DNA of 64,000 nt. Source: Plasmodium malariae. Lineage: Eukaryota > Apicomplexa > Aconoidasida > Haemosporida > Plasmodiidae. The stretch's first letter is position 1. Every line of letters begins with the position of its first letter. The notes beneath the pieces are model-generated. The model did no database searches and was not told the origin of the DNA. It saw only the letters and a program-made list of their open reading frames with translations. Below are positions 1 to 12,713 of the stretch, piece after piece. The position numbers were made by a program, and so were the translations under genes. The stretch is taken from assembly GCF_900090045.1 (NCBI RefSeq), contig NC_041783.1, positions 701,001 through 765,000 of the forward strand, read 5' to 3'.

Positions 1-1133
1 GTTAAGCCACTTTTTTATTGATATATATATATAATGCAAAATTGGCTTAAATGCTCTCAAAAAAGCAAATCAACAATATTAAGCTTTAAAAAATATGGCG
101 CAACTGATTAGAGGAAAAATGAAAAAGCTGAAATTAAATTTTGTAAAACTGCCACTATTATTTTAAAACTTTTCTACTACAAAAAAAAAAAATTCTTTTT
201 ATAATTATAATTTTTAATACACATGGATGAGATTAGCAAAACACACCGATAAAGAAACGTTTTCCCTACCGTTAAATTGACACAAATATATATATATACA
301 TACATACACGCATACATACGTACACGCATACATACGTACACGCATACATACGTTCACGCATACATACATACGTTCACGCATACATACATACGTTCACGCA
401 TACATACATACGTTCACGCATACATACATACATACACGCATACATACAACATGCATACGTATGCGTTCTTGTGTGTATAAAAATGGCTTAATGTGTGTAG
501 CACCGCAGCCTGCTAACATTTGCATACATACGTGTTATTTCTTTGTTGTTTCTTTTTTAACTAATGTTTTTGATCTTTAGCTTTTATTCAGAACGTTTAA
601 AGAAATAAGAACATGTGAAAGTCATAATATGAAAAAGTAAAAAAATTATAAAATAAAAAAATCATAAAAAAATGAATAAGTGAAATAATGAAAAAGTAGT
701 AATGAGGTATATAGTAACAAAATGATAAAATTGCAAAAGAAATAAAAAAAAATAATAAATGACAAATAACAAATTTAATCTGTCAAGCAAGAAGAGCGAA
801 ATACATATATATATATAAAGGATAAGGACATCAACGAAATAGAGTTAAATTATGGCCAACATGGGAATATAATTTATATATGTGTATAATAGGAACCGTT
901 TCGTGTGTATGCAGAACATACTACAATTTATATCCTTTCTAATGAACAACACAAGGAAAACTAAAATAGCATGAAACGACTATTCGATGTCAGTAAGGTG
1001 GTTGTTTTCCTTCGACCTGAACTAACAAGCGCATCGTCGTTTTACACTTATGTAAATATACACAAAATGCTAAGGGATCCCCCTCTTTTCATATCGTATC
1101 ATACATATATTTTTTGTATTATTACTATTTCCT
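1..1133. other. Intergenic, no gene seen; 3' flank of falcipain
   Basis: AT-rich sequence with a tetranucleotide block at about 291-455 (CATA units interrupted by CGTTCACG, about 20-bp higher-order period). No open frame outside the repeat looks coding. The 880-1080 stretch is less repetitive and probably is the 3' untranslated region of the cysteine protease gene that ends at 1134 on the minus strand. Confidence 0.6.
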
Positions 1134-2630
1134 CTAATCAATCATAGCAATTATCGCTTCAGTTCCTAATAAACAAGGTTTTCTATATCCATTTTCGTCT
1201 GTCTCTAATTTTATAAAACCTCTCTCACCCCATGTTTCTCCCCATGAATTTTTTATAATATAATAATAATGTTTTTTATTTTTCTTTAACATAGTATCAT
1301 ATATTTCTTCTACACCATAACCAACAAGAATGACAGCATGGTTAGGTTCATCACCACATTCCCCATCAAATATACCTCCTTGATAGAAAGCAAAATCATC
1401 ACTAACAGCAATACTAACACTAATGGGTCCTAAGAATTGAACTGCCTCTTTAAATTTAAATTCGGGTACTTCTAAATAACTACTAATGGTATATCTATTT
1501 TTACATTTATCGAGTTGACATAATTCTGGCACTTTACCTACATAAGGATAATCACTCTCTGAACACAAACCTCCTAACTCTATTACATCATCAAAAGCTA
1601 AAGGAATAAAACCACCATCACATCCAGCATTTTTATTAGAGCAGTCAACTAATTCTTGTTCACTTATTGATGAAAAAATATTTTTTCTAATTGAATATTG
1701 AGATTCTATAACACCTACAGCACTAAAGGCCCAACATGAACCACAATTTCCTTGATCCTTAACAGGGGTAACACCTTTATGTAACCTCCAGTCATAACTT
1801 ACATGATCAAACACAGCATCTTTTGGTTTATATTTATTTATTGCTTCATCATAACTAATTATATTGGATGATTTATATGTTCCATTATTTGGATTAAATT
1901 TTTTTAAAGTCAAATACTGTTTTTTAAATTCTTCAAAAGTTAAGTCACTAAATTGGTTGACTCCTTTTCTATATAAAATATTATTGGATTTGTTATGTGC
2001 TTCTACTTTTCTTAAATTTTCGGAAAAGATAAGGAACTTTTCTTGCATAACTTCAATGGATTTATAGTCCTTTCCATGTTTTTTCATAAACATATAAAAA
2101 GAATTAACTGATTCTAAATTAGTCATTAAAAATTTTGTATCATAGAAATTCACCTGATCGTTCTTTTTTACTACTTTTAAATTTCCAAACCTTTTCTGAT
2201 AACTACTATTGCTGCTACCACTACAACTAGTACAACTCCTATTGTGGTTTCCTTTAACTACGGCATTATTATTATAATTCGACTGGTTTTCCCTTTCTAA
2301 ATCATTACCACTAATCTTATCATGTGATGATATGAGCTCTTCAATTTTTGATACAATAAATTTCTTTCCACTTTTACTCTTCAAAATTGATTTAATAACA
2401 AAATCGTCATTATCATTTTCCTTATCTAATCTATCAAATATATCCTTATTTTTTCCTGTTCTTATGAAATAAATCAGTGAATATGCAAATATGCATACTA
2501 CCGAAATTGACAATACTATGAGTAAATTCTTTTTCTTTTTTGCACTACTGTTATCCTCCATTTTTTCTACAAAATATTCTCTTTCTGGCTTGACATATTT
2601 ATCCTTAGAATACTCCATGTGATACTCCAT
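1134..2630 (-). CDS. Falcipain/vivapain-like papain-family cysteine protease (hemoglobinase)
   Basis: Single-exon 498-residue type II membrane zymogen of family C1A. Visible in order: a short cytoplasmic N-terminus, a membrane segment at about 35-57 after a Lys cluster, a long Asn/Ser/Lys-rich prodomain with an ERFNIN-type helix (about 170-230), and the mature enzyme from about residue 255. The falcipain N-terminal extension ([17 protein letters not shown]) is present. Catalytic residues are all present: Gln293 and Cys299 ([11 protein letters not shown]), His431 ([10 protein letters not shown]) and Asn461 (KNSWGETWG). The extra loop between His and Asn (about 441-456) matches the hemoglobin-binding arm of falcipain-2/3. 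Falcipains of this group degrade hemoglobin in the food vacuole. The start MEYHMEYS resembles vivapains. It lies next to the AP2 gene, as falcipain-3 does in P. falciparum, so it is the orthologue of the falcipain-2/3 group. Which paralogue it is cannot be settled here. Confidence 0.95.
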   Translation of the reverse strand: MEYHMEYSKDKYVKPEREYFVEKMEDNSSAKKKKNLLIVLSISVVCIFAYSLIYFIRTGKNKDIFDRLDKENDNDDFVIKSILKSKSGKKFIVSKIEELISSHDKISGNDLERENQSNYNNNAVVKGNHNRSCTSCSGSSNSSYQKRFGNLKVVKKNDQVNFYDTKFLMTNLESVNSFYMFMKKHGKDYKSIEVMQEKFLIFSENLRKVEAHNKSNNILYRKGVNQFSDLTFEEFKKQYLTLKKFNPNNGTYKSSNIISYDEAINKYKPKDAVFDHVSYDWRLHKGVTPVKDQGNCGSCWAFSAVGVIESQYSIRKNIFSSISEQELVDCSNKNAGCDGGFIPLAFDDVIELGGLCSESDYPYVGKVPELCQLDKCKNRYTISSYLEVPEFKFKEAVQFLGPISVSIAVSDDFAFYQGGIFDGECGDEPNHAVILVGYGVEEIYDTMLKKNKKHYYYIIKNSWGETWGERGFIKLETDENGYRKPCLLGTEAIIAMID

Positions 2631-4481
2631 CGTTCAGAAAAGAACAGAATACCAATTAATTGTTATGTAGCTCGTATAAATATCAAGATATATGTATATA
2701 TATCACTATGTGTATATATATATCACAATAAACATATATATATTAAATATATGTGGTTAATATAAATTGAAAAGAAGGAAAAGGCAAGGGTAAATTAACG
2801 CAATAATAAAAATTCCTTAATTTGTTTAAAAAATATATTATAAATAAATATACATACAAATAGATACAAACAAATGCAATATATATATATATATATATAT
2901 TTATTTATTTATATAATATCCTTGATAATCGAACAATTTAAAAATAAAAAAAAAATTTTTTGGAAACTTAAAAAATATTGTAATAATAACATATTATTTC
3001 TTTTCTATTATAATTATTCATTAAATTAAAACAAAATCAATTAACTCTTTCATATAAAAAAATTGACATAATTAAAAATATATATATGTAAATTTTTACT
3101 ATGTAACTATTGTTACTTATTCTTATTATTCTTAAAAAATTTACAATACATGTACTTAATATATAAATATACATATACATACATATAATGTATATATATA
3201 TATATATATATATTACAAATATATTATATCTATATGTACATATATACTTACATTTACAATATATACATGCGTTTTGACAGTTTAACGAAAAAAGGAAAAA
3301 TTACATTTATTTTTATACATTCAAATCATTGTAGAATATCTAAATAATTGAATATTGGAATATTTGAAAATCTTAATATTTACAAATTTAAACAAATTTA
3401 CAATAAAAAAAAAAAAATTTAATTCGAGAGGATAAAATTACCTCTTTTACATAATATATCAATCTATGTACATAATAATATTATATACATAAAATAGCAC
3501 TTCTGTTTTTTAAACTATTTAGTGTTTCATTTTGAATACTATTGTTCTATTTTACTCTATTATTACCTTGCTTTTTCTTTTGTTCTTTTCTTTTTTTTTT
3601 TTTTTTTGATTTATCATTTTTTTATTTCGTTTAATTTTATTATCCATGTTTAATAGATAAAAAAAAAGAAAAAAAAAAAAAAAACAAAAAAAGCAAAAGT
3701 TCATACATAATCGGATATATTATATATGTATAAGGTATCTTTTTTTTTTTTTCTCAAAACTAGGAAAAATTTAAACTGTTTGTATATATTTATATTATGT
3801 TCCCGCAGGGTGATGTCAACTTTAAATTACATATGAAACATGCAAGAAAAAAAAAAAAGAAATTAAATATATAATCATATAATCCTTGCAAAACTCCCAT
3901 AATTCGTAAATTCTACATATTTTGAAGTTTGCACATTTACATTTTATTTTATGTTTTTTACAAAATGTAAATTTATATAATGATATTATATACGTACAAT
4001 ATATATTACAGATATGAGAAAAAATGTTTTCAACAATGGTAGTGTAGATGCTAAATATATATAAATATTTATATATATAATAATATTGTGTGGTTAAGTG
4101 TAAAATAATTTTAAAACAATTCTTTTTCTTGTTTATTTATTTTTTTTTTTTTTTTCCCTTTAACACTAATTTACAAAATATATGAGAAATTAAAAAAAAT
4201 CGGAACTTACCCCTTTCCACATGCTTGAAAATTGCTCGGGTTAAAACGAAAAAACAAATTTTTAAGTGAAAAACTTATGAAAAAAAAGGGGAACAATTCA
4301 TATAATATATTTCTTATATACTAAATATACGTACATTTTCATTTTAATTTGTTCATACTTTATTTATATGCTGTGTATGTGATATTTATACAATTTTTTT
4401 TATATTTTCAAATATATCTCTTGTTCCATTATGTATATATAGTAGTACCTTTTTTTTATATTTTCGCATATACATGCTGTA

Positions 4482-4532
<51 letters not shown>

Positions 4533-5104
4533 ATAATATAGTATATATTTTAGTTTTGTATGGAATTATATCTAGTGCACACATGATCAATCATGCATAC
4601 AAAATGGTTTTCTCGTATGTACTGGTTGGATTAAGCATTATGCCATGAGCAAAGTTTTTTTTAAGATTAGAAGTAAATAAAAATGATATGGGGTGTACAA
4701 AAGTAATAAACTTTTAACGCAAAATTTTTGAATTCTTGTAAATTTCTTTTTGCATATATAAGAAATTATGTCATTAAAAGCAATAATATTACATTAAAAA
4801 GATAAGAAGCATAATTTTTTTTTTTTTTTTTTTCGTGTTTAATGTTATGTACAACACAAGGAAACATAGTTAAATTAAATATAAAAAAAAAAAAAGAATT
4901 TTAATTTTTTTTATACAAAAGTAGAATGTTTCCGATTGAGAAATATAATTAAGTCGTTCCTCATTTATTTGCCAACGCACATGTTATATATATGTATTGT
5001 TTGTATATATATATGTGCACGTATATATATAGGTACATGAGTTACCTTATGCTTGTATGCATGAACATTTCCTTTTTTTACGGTTGAACATATGAAGAAC
5101 TGCA
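2631..5104. other. Intergenic region, AT-rich, divergent promoters
   Basis: About 2.5 kb of (TA)n, poly-A and poly-T with no coding-like frame. It separates the divergently transcribed protease (-) and AP2 gene (+), so it should hold both promoters. A long perfect (AT)n run is at about 4486-4530. No recognisable promoter motif was identified. Confidence 0.6.
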
Positions 5105-6717
5105 ATGATTATGAGTATTTGTACTTCATTTAATTTGTTAAAAGATAACCCTTCAAAAAAAAAAAGGTTTTTCCTTGTATGTGTTAGTAAATTTCTTCAT
5201 ACAAGTCCATTAAAAAAAGATAGAAAAAGTTCAACATATTTAAGTGTTATTAAAAACAACTCACACTTATGTAAACAAAAGGAAAAAGATGGCCATAATA
5301 TTGATAAAATTGTAAGTCCCGAAAAAAGAGAAAAGTCTCTTTTTGTTCAGCATGTCTTTAAGTGGGGAATAGGAAATAAATTTCGCTCGGATCCTGAAAA
5401 TAGGTTCGTTCCATAATGTATTAATATACATAAATAAAACAAAATAAAGAAAAAATTATTACTAAATGAATGAACAAGCAAATGAACAAATAAATGAATA
5501 ATTGAATAAATGAATAAATGAATAAATAAATAAATGAATAATTGAATAAATGAATAAATAAATAAATGAATAATTGAATAAATAAATAAATGAATAAATG
5601 AATAAATGAATAAATAAATAAATAAATAAATAAATAAATGAATAATTGAATAAATAAATAAATAAATAAAGTAATAATATAACACTATAACAGTACATCT
5701 GGTTAAGCGAGCTTTAATAAAAATGAAAAAACAAATACGCTACAAAATAACGAATTTTACCCCAAAATTATATTGACTTTTTTATGCAAGCATTTTTTTT
5801 TATAATTCATGTGCAACTAATGCTATTAGAAGCTGAGCCATATACAGATAGTCAGCACTAACATAATACTTATAAATCATTCTATTTTTACTATAATAAC
5901 GTACTAATTTCTTTTTCTTTTTCATATTTTTTCTACCTATATTTTTTTCTTTTTTTTCATATTTTTAAATTAGATTTCACCCCGTTCATCTTAATCGTTC
6001 TAAAGAAGTAACTATTCGGAAAAGCTACTTTGATTCTGATAATGAAAATATAAAATATGAAGAATTAAATGAGCAATGGGAGGTTTTCTGGTTTCAAAAT
6101 AATAAGTTAAACGCAAAACCATTCCCTATTAAAAAGTATGGCATAGAGGCAGCGAAAAAAGAAGCAATTAAATTTTATGAAACCTTAAAAGTAAAACGAT
6201 AATTATTTATTGCTTATTATTTTATTTTATTTTATTTTAATTTTTGTTTTATTTTATTTTTTATAAAAATTAAAAATGCTACGCCTCCTTATAATATTAA
6301 TTCATTTTATTGTCCACCATAATTCTTTCTGTCCTGCTTGATATGATCTATTTAAAAAAATTGCTACATGCCTTTTTAGGTTAACAATTATCTAAATACG
6401 AAGCCTCAGTTTGAGTCAGGGGTAGAAGGTGAGTATAATGCATCGTACCTTTTTATAAAATGTTCATTTATGTATACACTTGTTTGTGAATATTTATACA
6501 TGTGCAAACATTCATATACATATATGTACCTAAAAACAATGCATGTACTCTCGTATTCATACCTGTAGGTGTTCATTATGACGTTGTAACTAACTGCTGG
6601 GTATCTTTTTATCGGCTAAACAATTTTCCAGTATCTAGATCCTTTTCCGCTGAGTATCACGGATTTGAAACAGCGAAAAAATTAGCAATTGAACGAGTTA
6701 ATAAATATCAGAAATAG
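5105..6717 (+). CDS. Small ApiAP2 protein with two AP2-like domains (AP2-11A orthologue)
   Basis: Four exons with matching phases: 5105-5403, 5974-6190, 6380-6428 and 6569-6717 (237 residues). Exon 1 encodes a basic N-terminus rich in Lys/Ser. Exon 2 carries a first AP2-like unit (core EQWEVFWFQNNKL ... KKYGIEAAKKEAIKFYE). Exon 4 carries a second and better one (NCWVSFYRLNNFPVSRSF ... YHGFETAKKLAIERVNKYQ), with the Trp/aromatic beta-strands and the GxxxAKxxAI helix typical of apicomplexan AP2 domains. The family binds DNA and regulates transcription. The gene sits between falcipain and CYP19B, the position of PF3D7_1115500 (AP2-11A) in P. falciparum. Splice sites: AATAG|GTTCGT, TTAAAA|GTAAAA and GAAG|GTGAGT. 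Each of the three acceptors is a clean AG. Intron 1 contains a long (AATG/AATA)n repeat. DNA specificity and stage of action cannot be read from the sequence. Confidence 0.88.
5464..5672. repeat. Imperfect AATG/AATA tetranucleotide repeat in intron 1 of the AP2 gene
   Basis: About 200 bp of AATA and ATGA units, entirely inside intron 1. Its reverse strand is open in two frames and would give long Ile/Tyr/Phe strings, which are artefacts of the repeat. Confidence 0.9.
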
Positions 6718-7180
6718 AAGTCAAAGCCAATGTACATGCATTTATTCTTCAGATTAAGAAAAGACATTAGTGTGAACAATATTTCAAATAAACTAAATAT
6801 TAAATATTTTGAATTAAAAAGAAGTAGTAATAGTATTCTGTTTTTTTCTAATATATTTTAATAATCTACTTAAAATAGGGTAAAAAAAGTACCCTTTTTG
6901 AAGGGAAATACATACATACCTTCTTGTGTGTATATATGAAACCTTACATTGGACTACATTATTCATATGACCCCACATATATATACAGGGATTTGTCATT
7001 ATTATCTTATTTGTAGCATTTCTTTTTACTTAATGCTTTCTTTTTCCTGTACATTTTTCTTATTGTTTTCTTTTAAACAATTACATGTATAAAAAAAAAA
7101 AAAAAAAAAAAAAAATTTTCTTCATTCTCCTTGCTCAATAAAAATATTTAGAAAAAAAAATAAACCTTTAAAACAGTATT

Positions 7181-7228
<48 letters not shown>

Positions 7229-7268
7229 GTACAAATGTACACACAATAAATATTATGCATACATAACG
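6718..7268. other. Convergent intergenic spacer
   Basis: Spacer of 551 bp between the 3' ends of the AP2 gene (+) and CYP19B (-). It holds a poly-A run at about 7089-7115 and a (TA)n run at about 7183-7226. No gene was seen. Confidence 0.7.
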
Positions 7269-8358
7269 TTACAACACACCCGATTTTGTTATTAAAACTC
7301 TTTTTGATGGTTCCCCTGATTCACTACCAACTGCCTCAATTTGAACTAGCTTATCCAAGCCATCAATTACTTCACCAAAAACAACATGCCTCCCATCAAG
7401 CCATGGTGTTGGAACAAATAAAATAAAGAATTGACTCCCATTTGTATTTCTTCCAGCATTTGCCATTGATAGCATTCCTTTTTTAGTATGTTTTAAAACA
7501 AAATTTTCATCCGCAAATTTATTTCCATATATACTTAAACCACCAGTTCCATTAAAATTTGTTATATCACCACCTTGAGCCATAAAATTTGGTATTATGC
7601 GATGAAATATGGAGTTGGTGTAACTCAACATTTTCCCATTAACTACGGTACCTTTACATATACTTACAAAATTTTCAACAGTTTTCGGGACTACTTTTCC
7701 ATATAATCCAAAGGTTATTCTCCCAACTGGCTTATTATTTATGCTTACATCAAAATATGCCTATATTTATTTTGAATTAAAACAAAAAAATTATGACCAC
7801 GTAATTCAAAAATGTGCAAAAAATGAAAAAATTGTTATGAATACACAAGGTAAAATATATTAGGCGAAAAAACTATTATAAACATACAAGGTAAGATGTA
7901 GAAAGTGAAAAAATTAATATGAACACGCATGGTAAAGTTTAGAAGGTGAAAAAATTACTATGAATATTTATGGATAAAAAAAAGCAAAAAGGGAAAATAA
8001 AATAAAATAAAATAAGAGACAGAAAAAAAGAAGTAACACTTATAAATTCGAATTACTACAGATTTTATTTTGTTCTATTCATTTAGTCCCCCAAACTGTG
8101 CTTAATTAATTAGATTTATAGAAAAAATGGTACTTTTAATTTTTTTCCCTATTCTTACTTTATGTGTAATTTCAGGATTCTCACCACTAACAAGGTCCTT
8201 TTGAAGTAACAAGAATATTGATAAAATCGTCCAGAGCTGAGAAACAAAAATAAGGGAATTGTTAATATATATTAATTAATTATTAACAAGTTTTTATCTT
8301 TAATTATTTCATATACTCTTCTTTTTTTTTTTTTTTTATATCATACTAGTTTATTCAT
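7269..8358 (-). CDS. CYP19B: Secretory cyclophilin, peptidyl-prolyl cis-trans isomerase
   Basis: Three exons on the minus strand: 8347-8358 (only 12 nt, encoding MNKL), 8159-8236 and 7269-7760, all joined in phase 0, giving 193 residues. Exons 1-2 encode a hydrophobic leader ([11 protein letters not shown]), i.e. a signal peptide, followed by the cyclophilin fold. Family hallmarks are present: [30 protein letters not shown], and [13 protein letters not shown] with the Trp that contacts cyclosporin A. Length and leader match P. falciparum CYP19B (about 195 residues). Cyclophilins catalyse Xaa-Pro cis-trans isomerisation, and the leader suggests the ER or secretory lumen. The mini first exon was chosen because TA|GTATGA gives a phase-0 start directly before the leader. 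Other short first exons are possible. Confidence 0.9.
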
Positions 8359-9569
8359 CTTGGAAAATTAAAAGCTTTTTATCTTTTTATAAAACTGATA
8401 GAATATACAAAAGTTTATAAAAACGCAGAAACACGAATGTTTTAATTAAAGTAAAATTCTTTTTTATATCTAAAAAAAAAAAAAGAAAAAAAAGAAAACT
8501 AATTTCAATCTGTTATCGTTAATTTGTTCAGGCTTAAAAAAATGCACACATAATAGATATATTTATATATATATTTTTTAAAAAATATACTAACGTAAAG
8601 AATACATGAAAAAAGAGCTAGGGGAATAAGATCTGTTTATAAACAAAATGCACATACAAGCAGTATATAAATAAACCGAAATTTTAGCATGAGTTTTTAT
8701 TTTTGTATTTTGCTTTTATAAAAGTTAATTCAACTGTTTCGTTTGACATGGTAAGGTAATAATTTATTCCACCAAGACTAGTTAGCCATTATTTTACTTC
8801 TAATTAATGTTCAGATAATCGTCACTTTAATGAGTTGGGTACATGTGTACATATATTTATATATATACATATATACATATATATATTATATACATGTTGA
8901 ACGGTGCAAATTTTTCTGTTTCTCTTTTTTACCCTTTTTTTTAATCATGTGGCACACAACCTTGTGCACACTTAAGCAAAAAAAAAAAAAAAAAAAAAGC
9001 TTTTTATATCACGGCGGAGTAACATACCTCCTAACCGTAAAATAAGAAACGGTATAAAACCAAAATATTAAAACCTTATCAAGTTTATGAAAAAATAAAA
9101 CTAAAAAATGTTAATGTATTTTAAAAGTAAATATCTTAAAAATTTAACTGAATTTAAGGTGGAAAAAAAAAAAGCTTTATGTGAAAGCTATTTTTATATA
9201 CTGTAACACGAACGTCTACATATCAATTCAAAACAAAAAAAGATATAATTAAAAATATGATCAGTTTTAATCTCTGTATATGCTAATTTTTTTTTTTTTT
9301 TTTTTTTTTTTTTGTCTTTGTAATTATATATAAAATTATCTTTTAATTATTAAAAGGAATGAACTCTTTCAAATAGTAAAAAAGATAACTATTATAAACA
9401 CATAAGTGCATTAAATAGATTTATAAGTGTTTTAATTTGTTTTATTGCTGTTTGCACACACACATGAGCTACATATACATAAATATGCATATGTTTGTGT
9501 ATGTATGCATGTGTATGAGCGTCTGTGCATGTATGTATGTACTAACGCACAGGCACCTATGGCTTTTTC
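8359..9569. other. Intergenic region between CYP19B and the next minus-strand gene
   Basis: About 1.2 kb of AT-rich DNA with a poly-T tract at about 9291-9313 and poly-A at about 8981-8998. In P. falciparum this interval holds a second falcipain gene (falcipain-2A). Nothing resembling a protease or its remnant is present here. Confidence 0.65.
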
Positions 9570-10565
9570 CTAATTATTTGCAGAAGACTTCCTTCTAAAG
9601 AAGCTTTTTAGCTTTTCTGTAAACAATTTAGTCTTTGACTTTTTTTTATAATTATCATCCCCACAAGTTGTGCTTTGTTCAGACTCAAATGAATTTTGAA
9701 TAATAGTTGCTAGTTTAAAGTCTTCTTGTTCCATTAAACTCAATTCGTTTCTTATATCTTTATTTAATTCTAATTCAATTTGTTTTGCTAATTCTTCATC
9801 TTTCTTTAATTGCTCTAAATACATTTTTTCGGATATTTTTTCTTCCTTGTTTAAAGTATGAGCAAGTTTTATGTTTTCAACATTTAGTTGTCTCTGTTGT
9901 TGTAATTTTATTTCGTCTTCTCGTTTTTCTTTTATTGAATTTACTGTACCTTTCCACATTTTTAATTTTTCTTCAAATTCTAATGGTTCCTCTACAAGTT
10001 CACCATTATTTAAATAATTTTTTTCTTTACCTTCTATATTTTCCTCCTGTCCGTTAATTATATTATGAGAATTATTTGTTTTTATAACTGTATCCTTTTC
10101 ATCTTCGCTACCCTTGTCTACCACTAAACTACCATTATATCTACCGCAGTTACTACCACCACTTCCATTACCACCGCGAACATTTTCACTGCTAACATTT
10201 TCACTGCTAACATTTTCACTGCTAACAATTCCACCAATGCCATCTGTTGTTGATGAAACTATTGTGTTTTCCCTGTTACTTCCTGGATGAGTAGTCGTTT
10301 CGATCTTTTCATTCATTAGATTAACTCCATTCAATTTCCTGGTTAAGTCATTTGCCCTCCCGCTATCATAATTACTTGTTATACTACTTTTTGGTATATA
10401 TATTTTTTCTTCTTTATTTGGTTTGTTCCTATTTCTTCTTCTATTTCTTTTATTAAGGGATCTTCCATCGAAGTTTCCTCTATTTATATAATTTGAATTT
10501 TCCATCATCAACTGTTGTAATATGCATTTATATATTAGTTTAAATCTATTTGTACATATATACAT
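9570..10565 (-). CDS. Conserved Plasmodium protein of unknown function, charged
   Basis: A single open frame of 331 residues; translation may really start at the Met pair 20/21 (about 10505-10508), since the first 19 residues look like leader noise. After that come a basic stretch (NKRNRRRNRNKPNKEEK), a Ser/Asn/Gly-rich middle with a triple SSENV repeat, and a long charged helix-forming C-terminal third (about 200-310). A basic tail follows (KLFTEKLKSFFRRKSSANN). Two short acidic helices, KDEELAKQIELELNKD and MEQEDFKLATIIQNSFESEQ, resemble ubiquitin-interacting or DEELAxxLQ-type helices but miss the canonical Ala-x3-Ser spacing. There is no signal peptide or membrane segment. Its position before the DHHC gene fits PF3D7_1115800. 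I assign no function. Confidence 0.8.
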   Translation of the reverse strand: MYICTNRFKLIYKCILQQLMMENSNYINRGNFDGRSLNKRNRRRNRNKPNKEEKIYIPKSSITSNYDSGRANDLTRKLNGVNLMNEKIETTTHPGSNRENTIVSSTTDGIGGIVSSENVSSENVSSENVRGGNGSGGSNCGRYNGSLVVDKGSEDEKDTVIKTNNSHNIINGQEENIEGKEKNYLNNGELVEEPLEFEEKLKMWKGTVNSIKEKREDEIKLQQQRQLNVENIKLAHTLNKEEKISEKMYLEQLKKDEELAKQIELELNKDIRNELSLMEQEDFKLATIIQNSFESEQSTTCGDDNYKKKSKTKLFTEKLKSFFRRKSSANN

Positions 10566-10670
10566 CTACTCATATGTATATATGTATGTATTTGTGTTAA
10601 TGTGTATAGTCTCCTTGGCCGCTTAAATTGTATAATACCACTCTGATATTATACTGTTAATTTAGTACAC

Positions 10671-10708
<38 letters not shown>

Positions 10709-11143
10709 ATAAAAAGATTACCCTAGTTTTGTAATTATTGTAAAAATGACAACATATATACATATTATTACTCGAATTAATAATTTAAACAGAAAAAAAA
10801 AAAAGGGAAATAAGAAGAGAAGAAAAAAGGAAAAAGGGAAAAATAAAATTATAAATAATGCATTTTCACCTGCATATAACTAATAACTCTTTTTAATTAT
10901 AAAAATGCTTATTTTTGAATCCATTAAATTATTTAAAAATGTGCACATTTGTGTGGACATTTGTTTAAAAAAAAATAATAAAATAACGTCTTCTATAATA
11001 ATATAATTTTTCTTTTCTTTTTTTTAAGATATTTTTCTTTTTTGGTACAAAAAACAAATATAAACTACTACCATCATTGAGTAGTTTATCGTATAATAAT
11101 GGAACAAAAAAAAAAAAAATAATAAAATTAAATTAAATAAATA

Positions 11144-11179
<36 letters not shown>

Positions 11180-11772
11180 TGTAAAGATGTTAGGGGTATG
11201 ATAGAAAACAATAAAAACGTTATTTCTGAGTTTATGATTATATCCGCAATAATTTAAACCTTTCTATAAGATTAGAAGAATTTAAAATGATGAATAAAGA
11301 ATACACAATTTTAATTCGTAAAAGTTGGTCATAAAAATAAAAAAAAAAGGCTTATAGTATCCTCACCCCTTTAAAAAAATATTAAGCATACATAATACTT
11401 AATCCGTTTAAAACGGGAGAAATATATGTTAGTAACTCATACATATACATACATATATATATATATAATATATATATATATTATATATATTAAATCATAT
11501 GTACATATAAATATATACATGTACAAATGTACAGTAGCTGAAAAATAATTTCCTATAAAAAATTTTCTACAAATTGGCATGTATAATATGTATATACGGT
11601 ATTAGTCTATATTTTTTTTTTTTTTTTAATCTTTAAAAATATATATTGCGGAAGAGTAATTTGAAAATAATTTTTCTTTTTTAAAGGCTTGAAAAGAATA
11701 AAAAGTATACAATACTTATCAATGAAGGATAAATATTATTTTATATAAATATTAAATATACAAAATAAAATA

Positions 11773-11808
<36 letters not shown>

Positions 11809-12713
11809 TGTTTAAAATTGTATATACCTGCATATCGTGTACATTTTAACAGGCAAGTTATAGCATTTTCAATATAAAGAAAAAAAAAAATTCTAAAATA
11901 AAAAAGTGCGTAAAATGCGTAAAAAACGTAAAAAATATAAAAAACGTAAAAAACGTAAAAAACGTAAAAAATGTAAAAAATGTAAAAAATGTAAAAAATG
12001 TAAAAAATGTAAAAAATGTAAAAAATGTAAAAAATGTAAAAAATGTAAAAAATGTAAAAAATGTAAAAAATGTAAAAAACGTAAAAAACGTAAAAAACGT
12101 AAAAAACGTAAAAAACGTAAAAAACGTAAAAAACGTAAAAAACGTAAAAAACGTAAAAAACGTAAAAAACGTAAAAAACGTAAAAAACGTAAAAAACGTA
12201 AAATATATCGAACTGCATATATTATATTTACAATTTTTTCGAATTAAAAACAGGTCGAATGACATATATTTTATAAATACGTTCACGTTTTACGAGTGGT
12301 TACGATGCTTCAATTATACTATACTGCGTAATATGAAAAAAACGAAAAGGAAAAAATTAAGATATATATTATATATATATTACATTTATATATAAATGTA
12401 GTTGCTATATTTATTATCCTACCACTGCTGTGCAAATTAATATAAAAGAAAAAAATGAATAACATTGTGTCATATTTACATGTGTCCTATATAGCATGTG
12501 ATTATGTTTTTTAAATATCTAAGAAAAAATAAAACATATGCCTTTTTGTTTTAAAATATACAGATATAAAGAACTTACCTTTTTTTTTTTTTTTTTTTTT
12601 GTTGTATTATTTTTTGTGTTTATATTTTGCCGGTTATATTTTTTTTTTGTTTTCGTATTTTTTTGTTTTCGTATTTTTTTGTTTTTATATATTTCTTTTT
12701 GCCTATTCTGCAG
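10566..12713. other. Intergenic region upstream of the DHHC gene
   Basis: About 2.1 kb containing (TA)n tracts and a 9-bp minisatellite (listed separately). The first coding exon of the downstream DHHC palmitoyltransferase must lie here, probably in 12250-12600, but I could not fix it: candidate ATGs near 12453 and 12488 do not give a convincing phase-1 donor. Confidence 0.5.
11907..12205. repeat. 9-bp minisatellite (C/T)GTAAAAAA, about 32 copies
   Basis: Unit GTAAAAAA preceded by C or T. About 12 consecutive TG-type units (from about 11972) are flanked by CG-type units on both sides, about 14 of them on the right. All frames stay open on both strands, giving artefact polypeptides. Confidence 0.95.

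Noticed and set aside
9785..10057. Plus-strand ORF inside the charged-protein gene
   Set aside because: Antisense shadow of the Lys/Glu-rich minus-strand coding sequence; Leu/Phe-rich by complementarity.
11736..12286. Plus-strand Lys/Arg/Cys ORF and minus-strand Phe/Tyr ORFs across the 9-bp minisatellite
   Set aside because: Repeat artefacts open in several frames on both strands, with AT-rich noncoding flanks.
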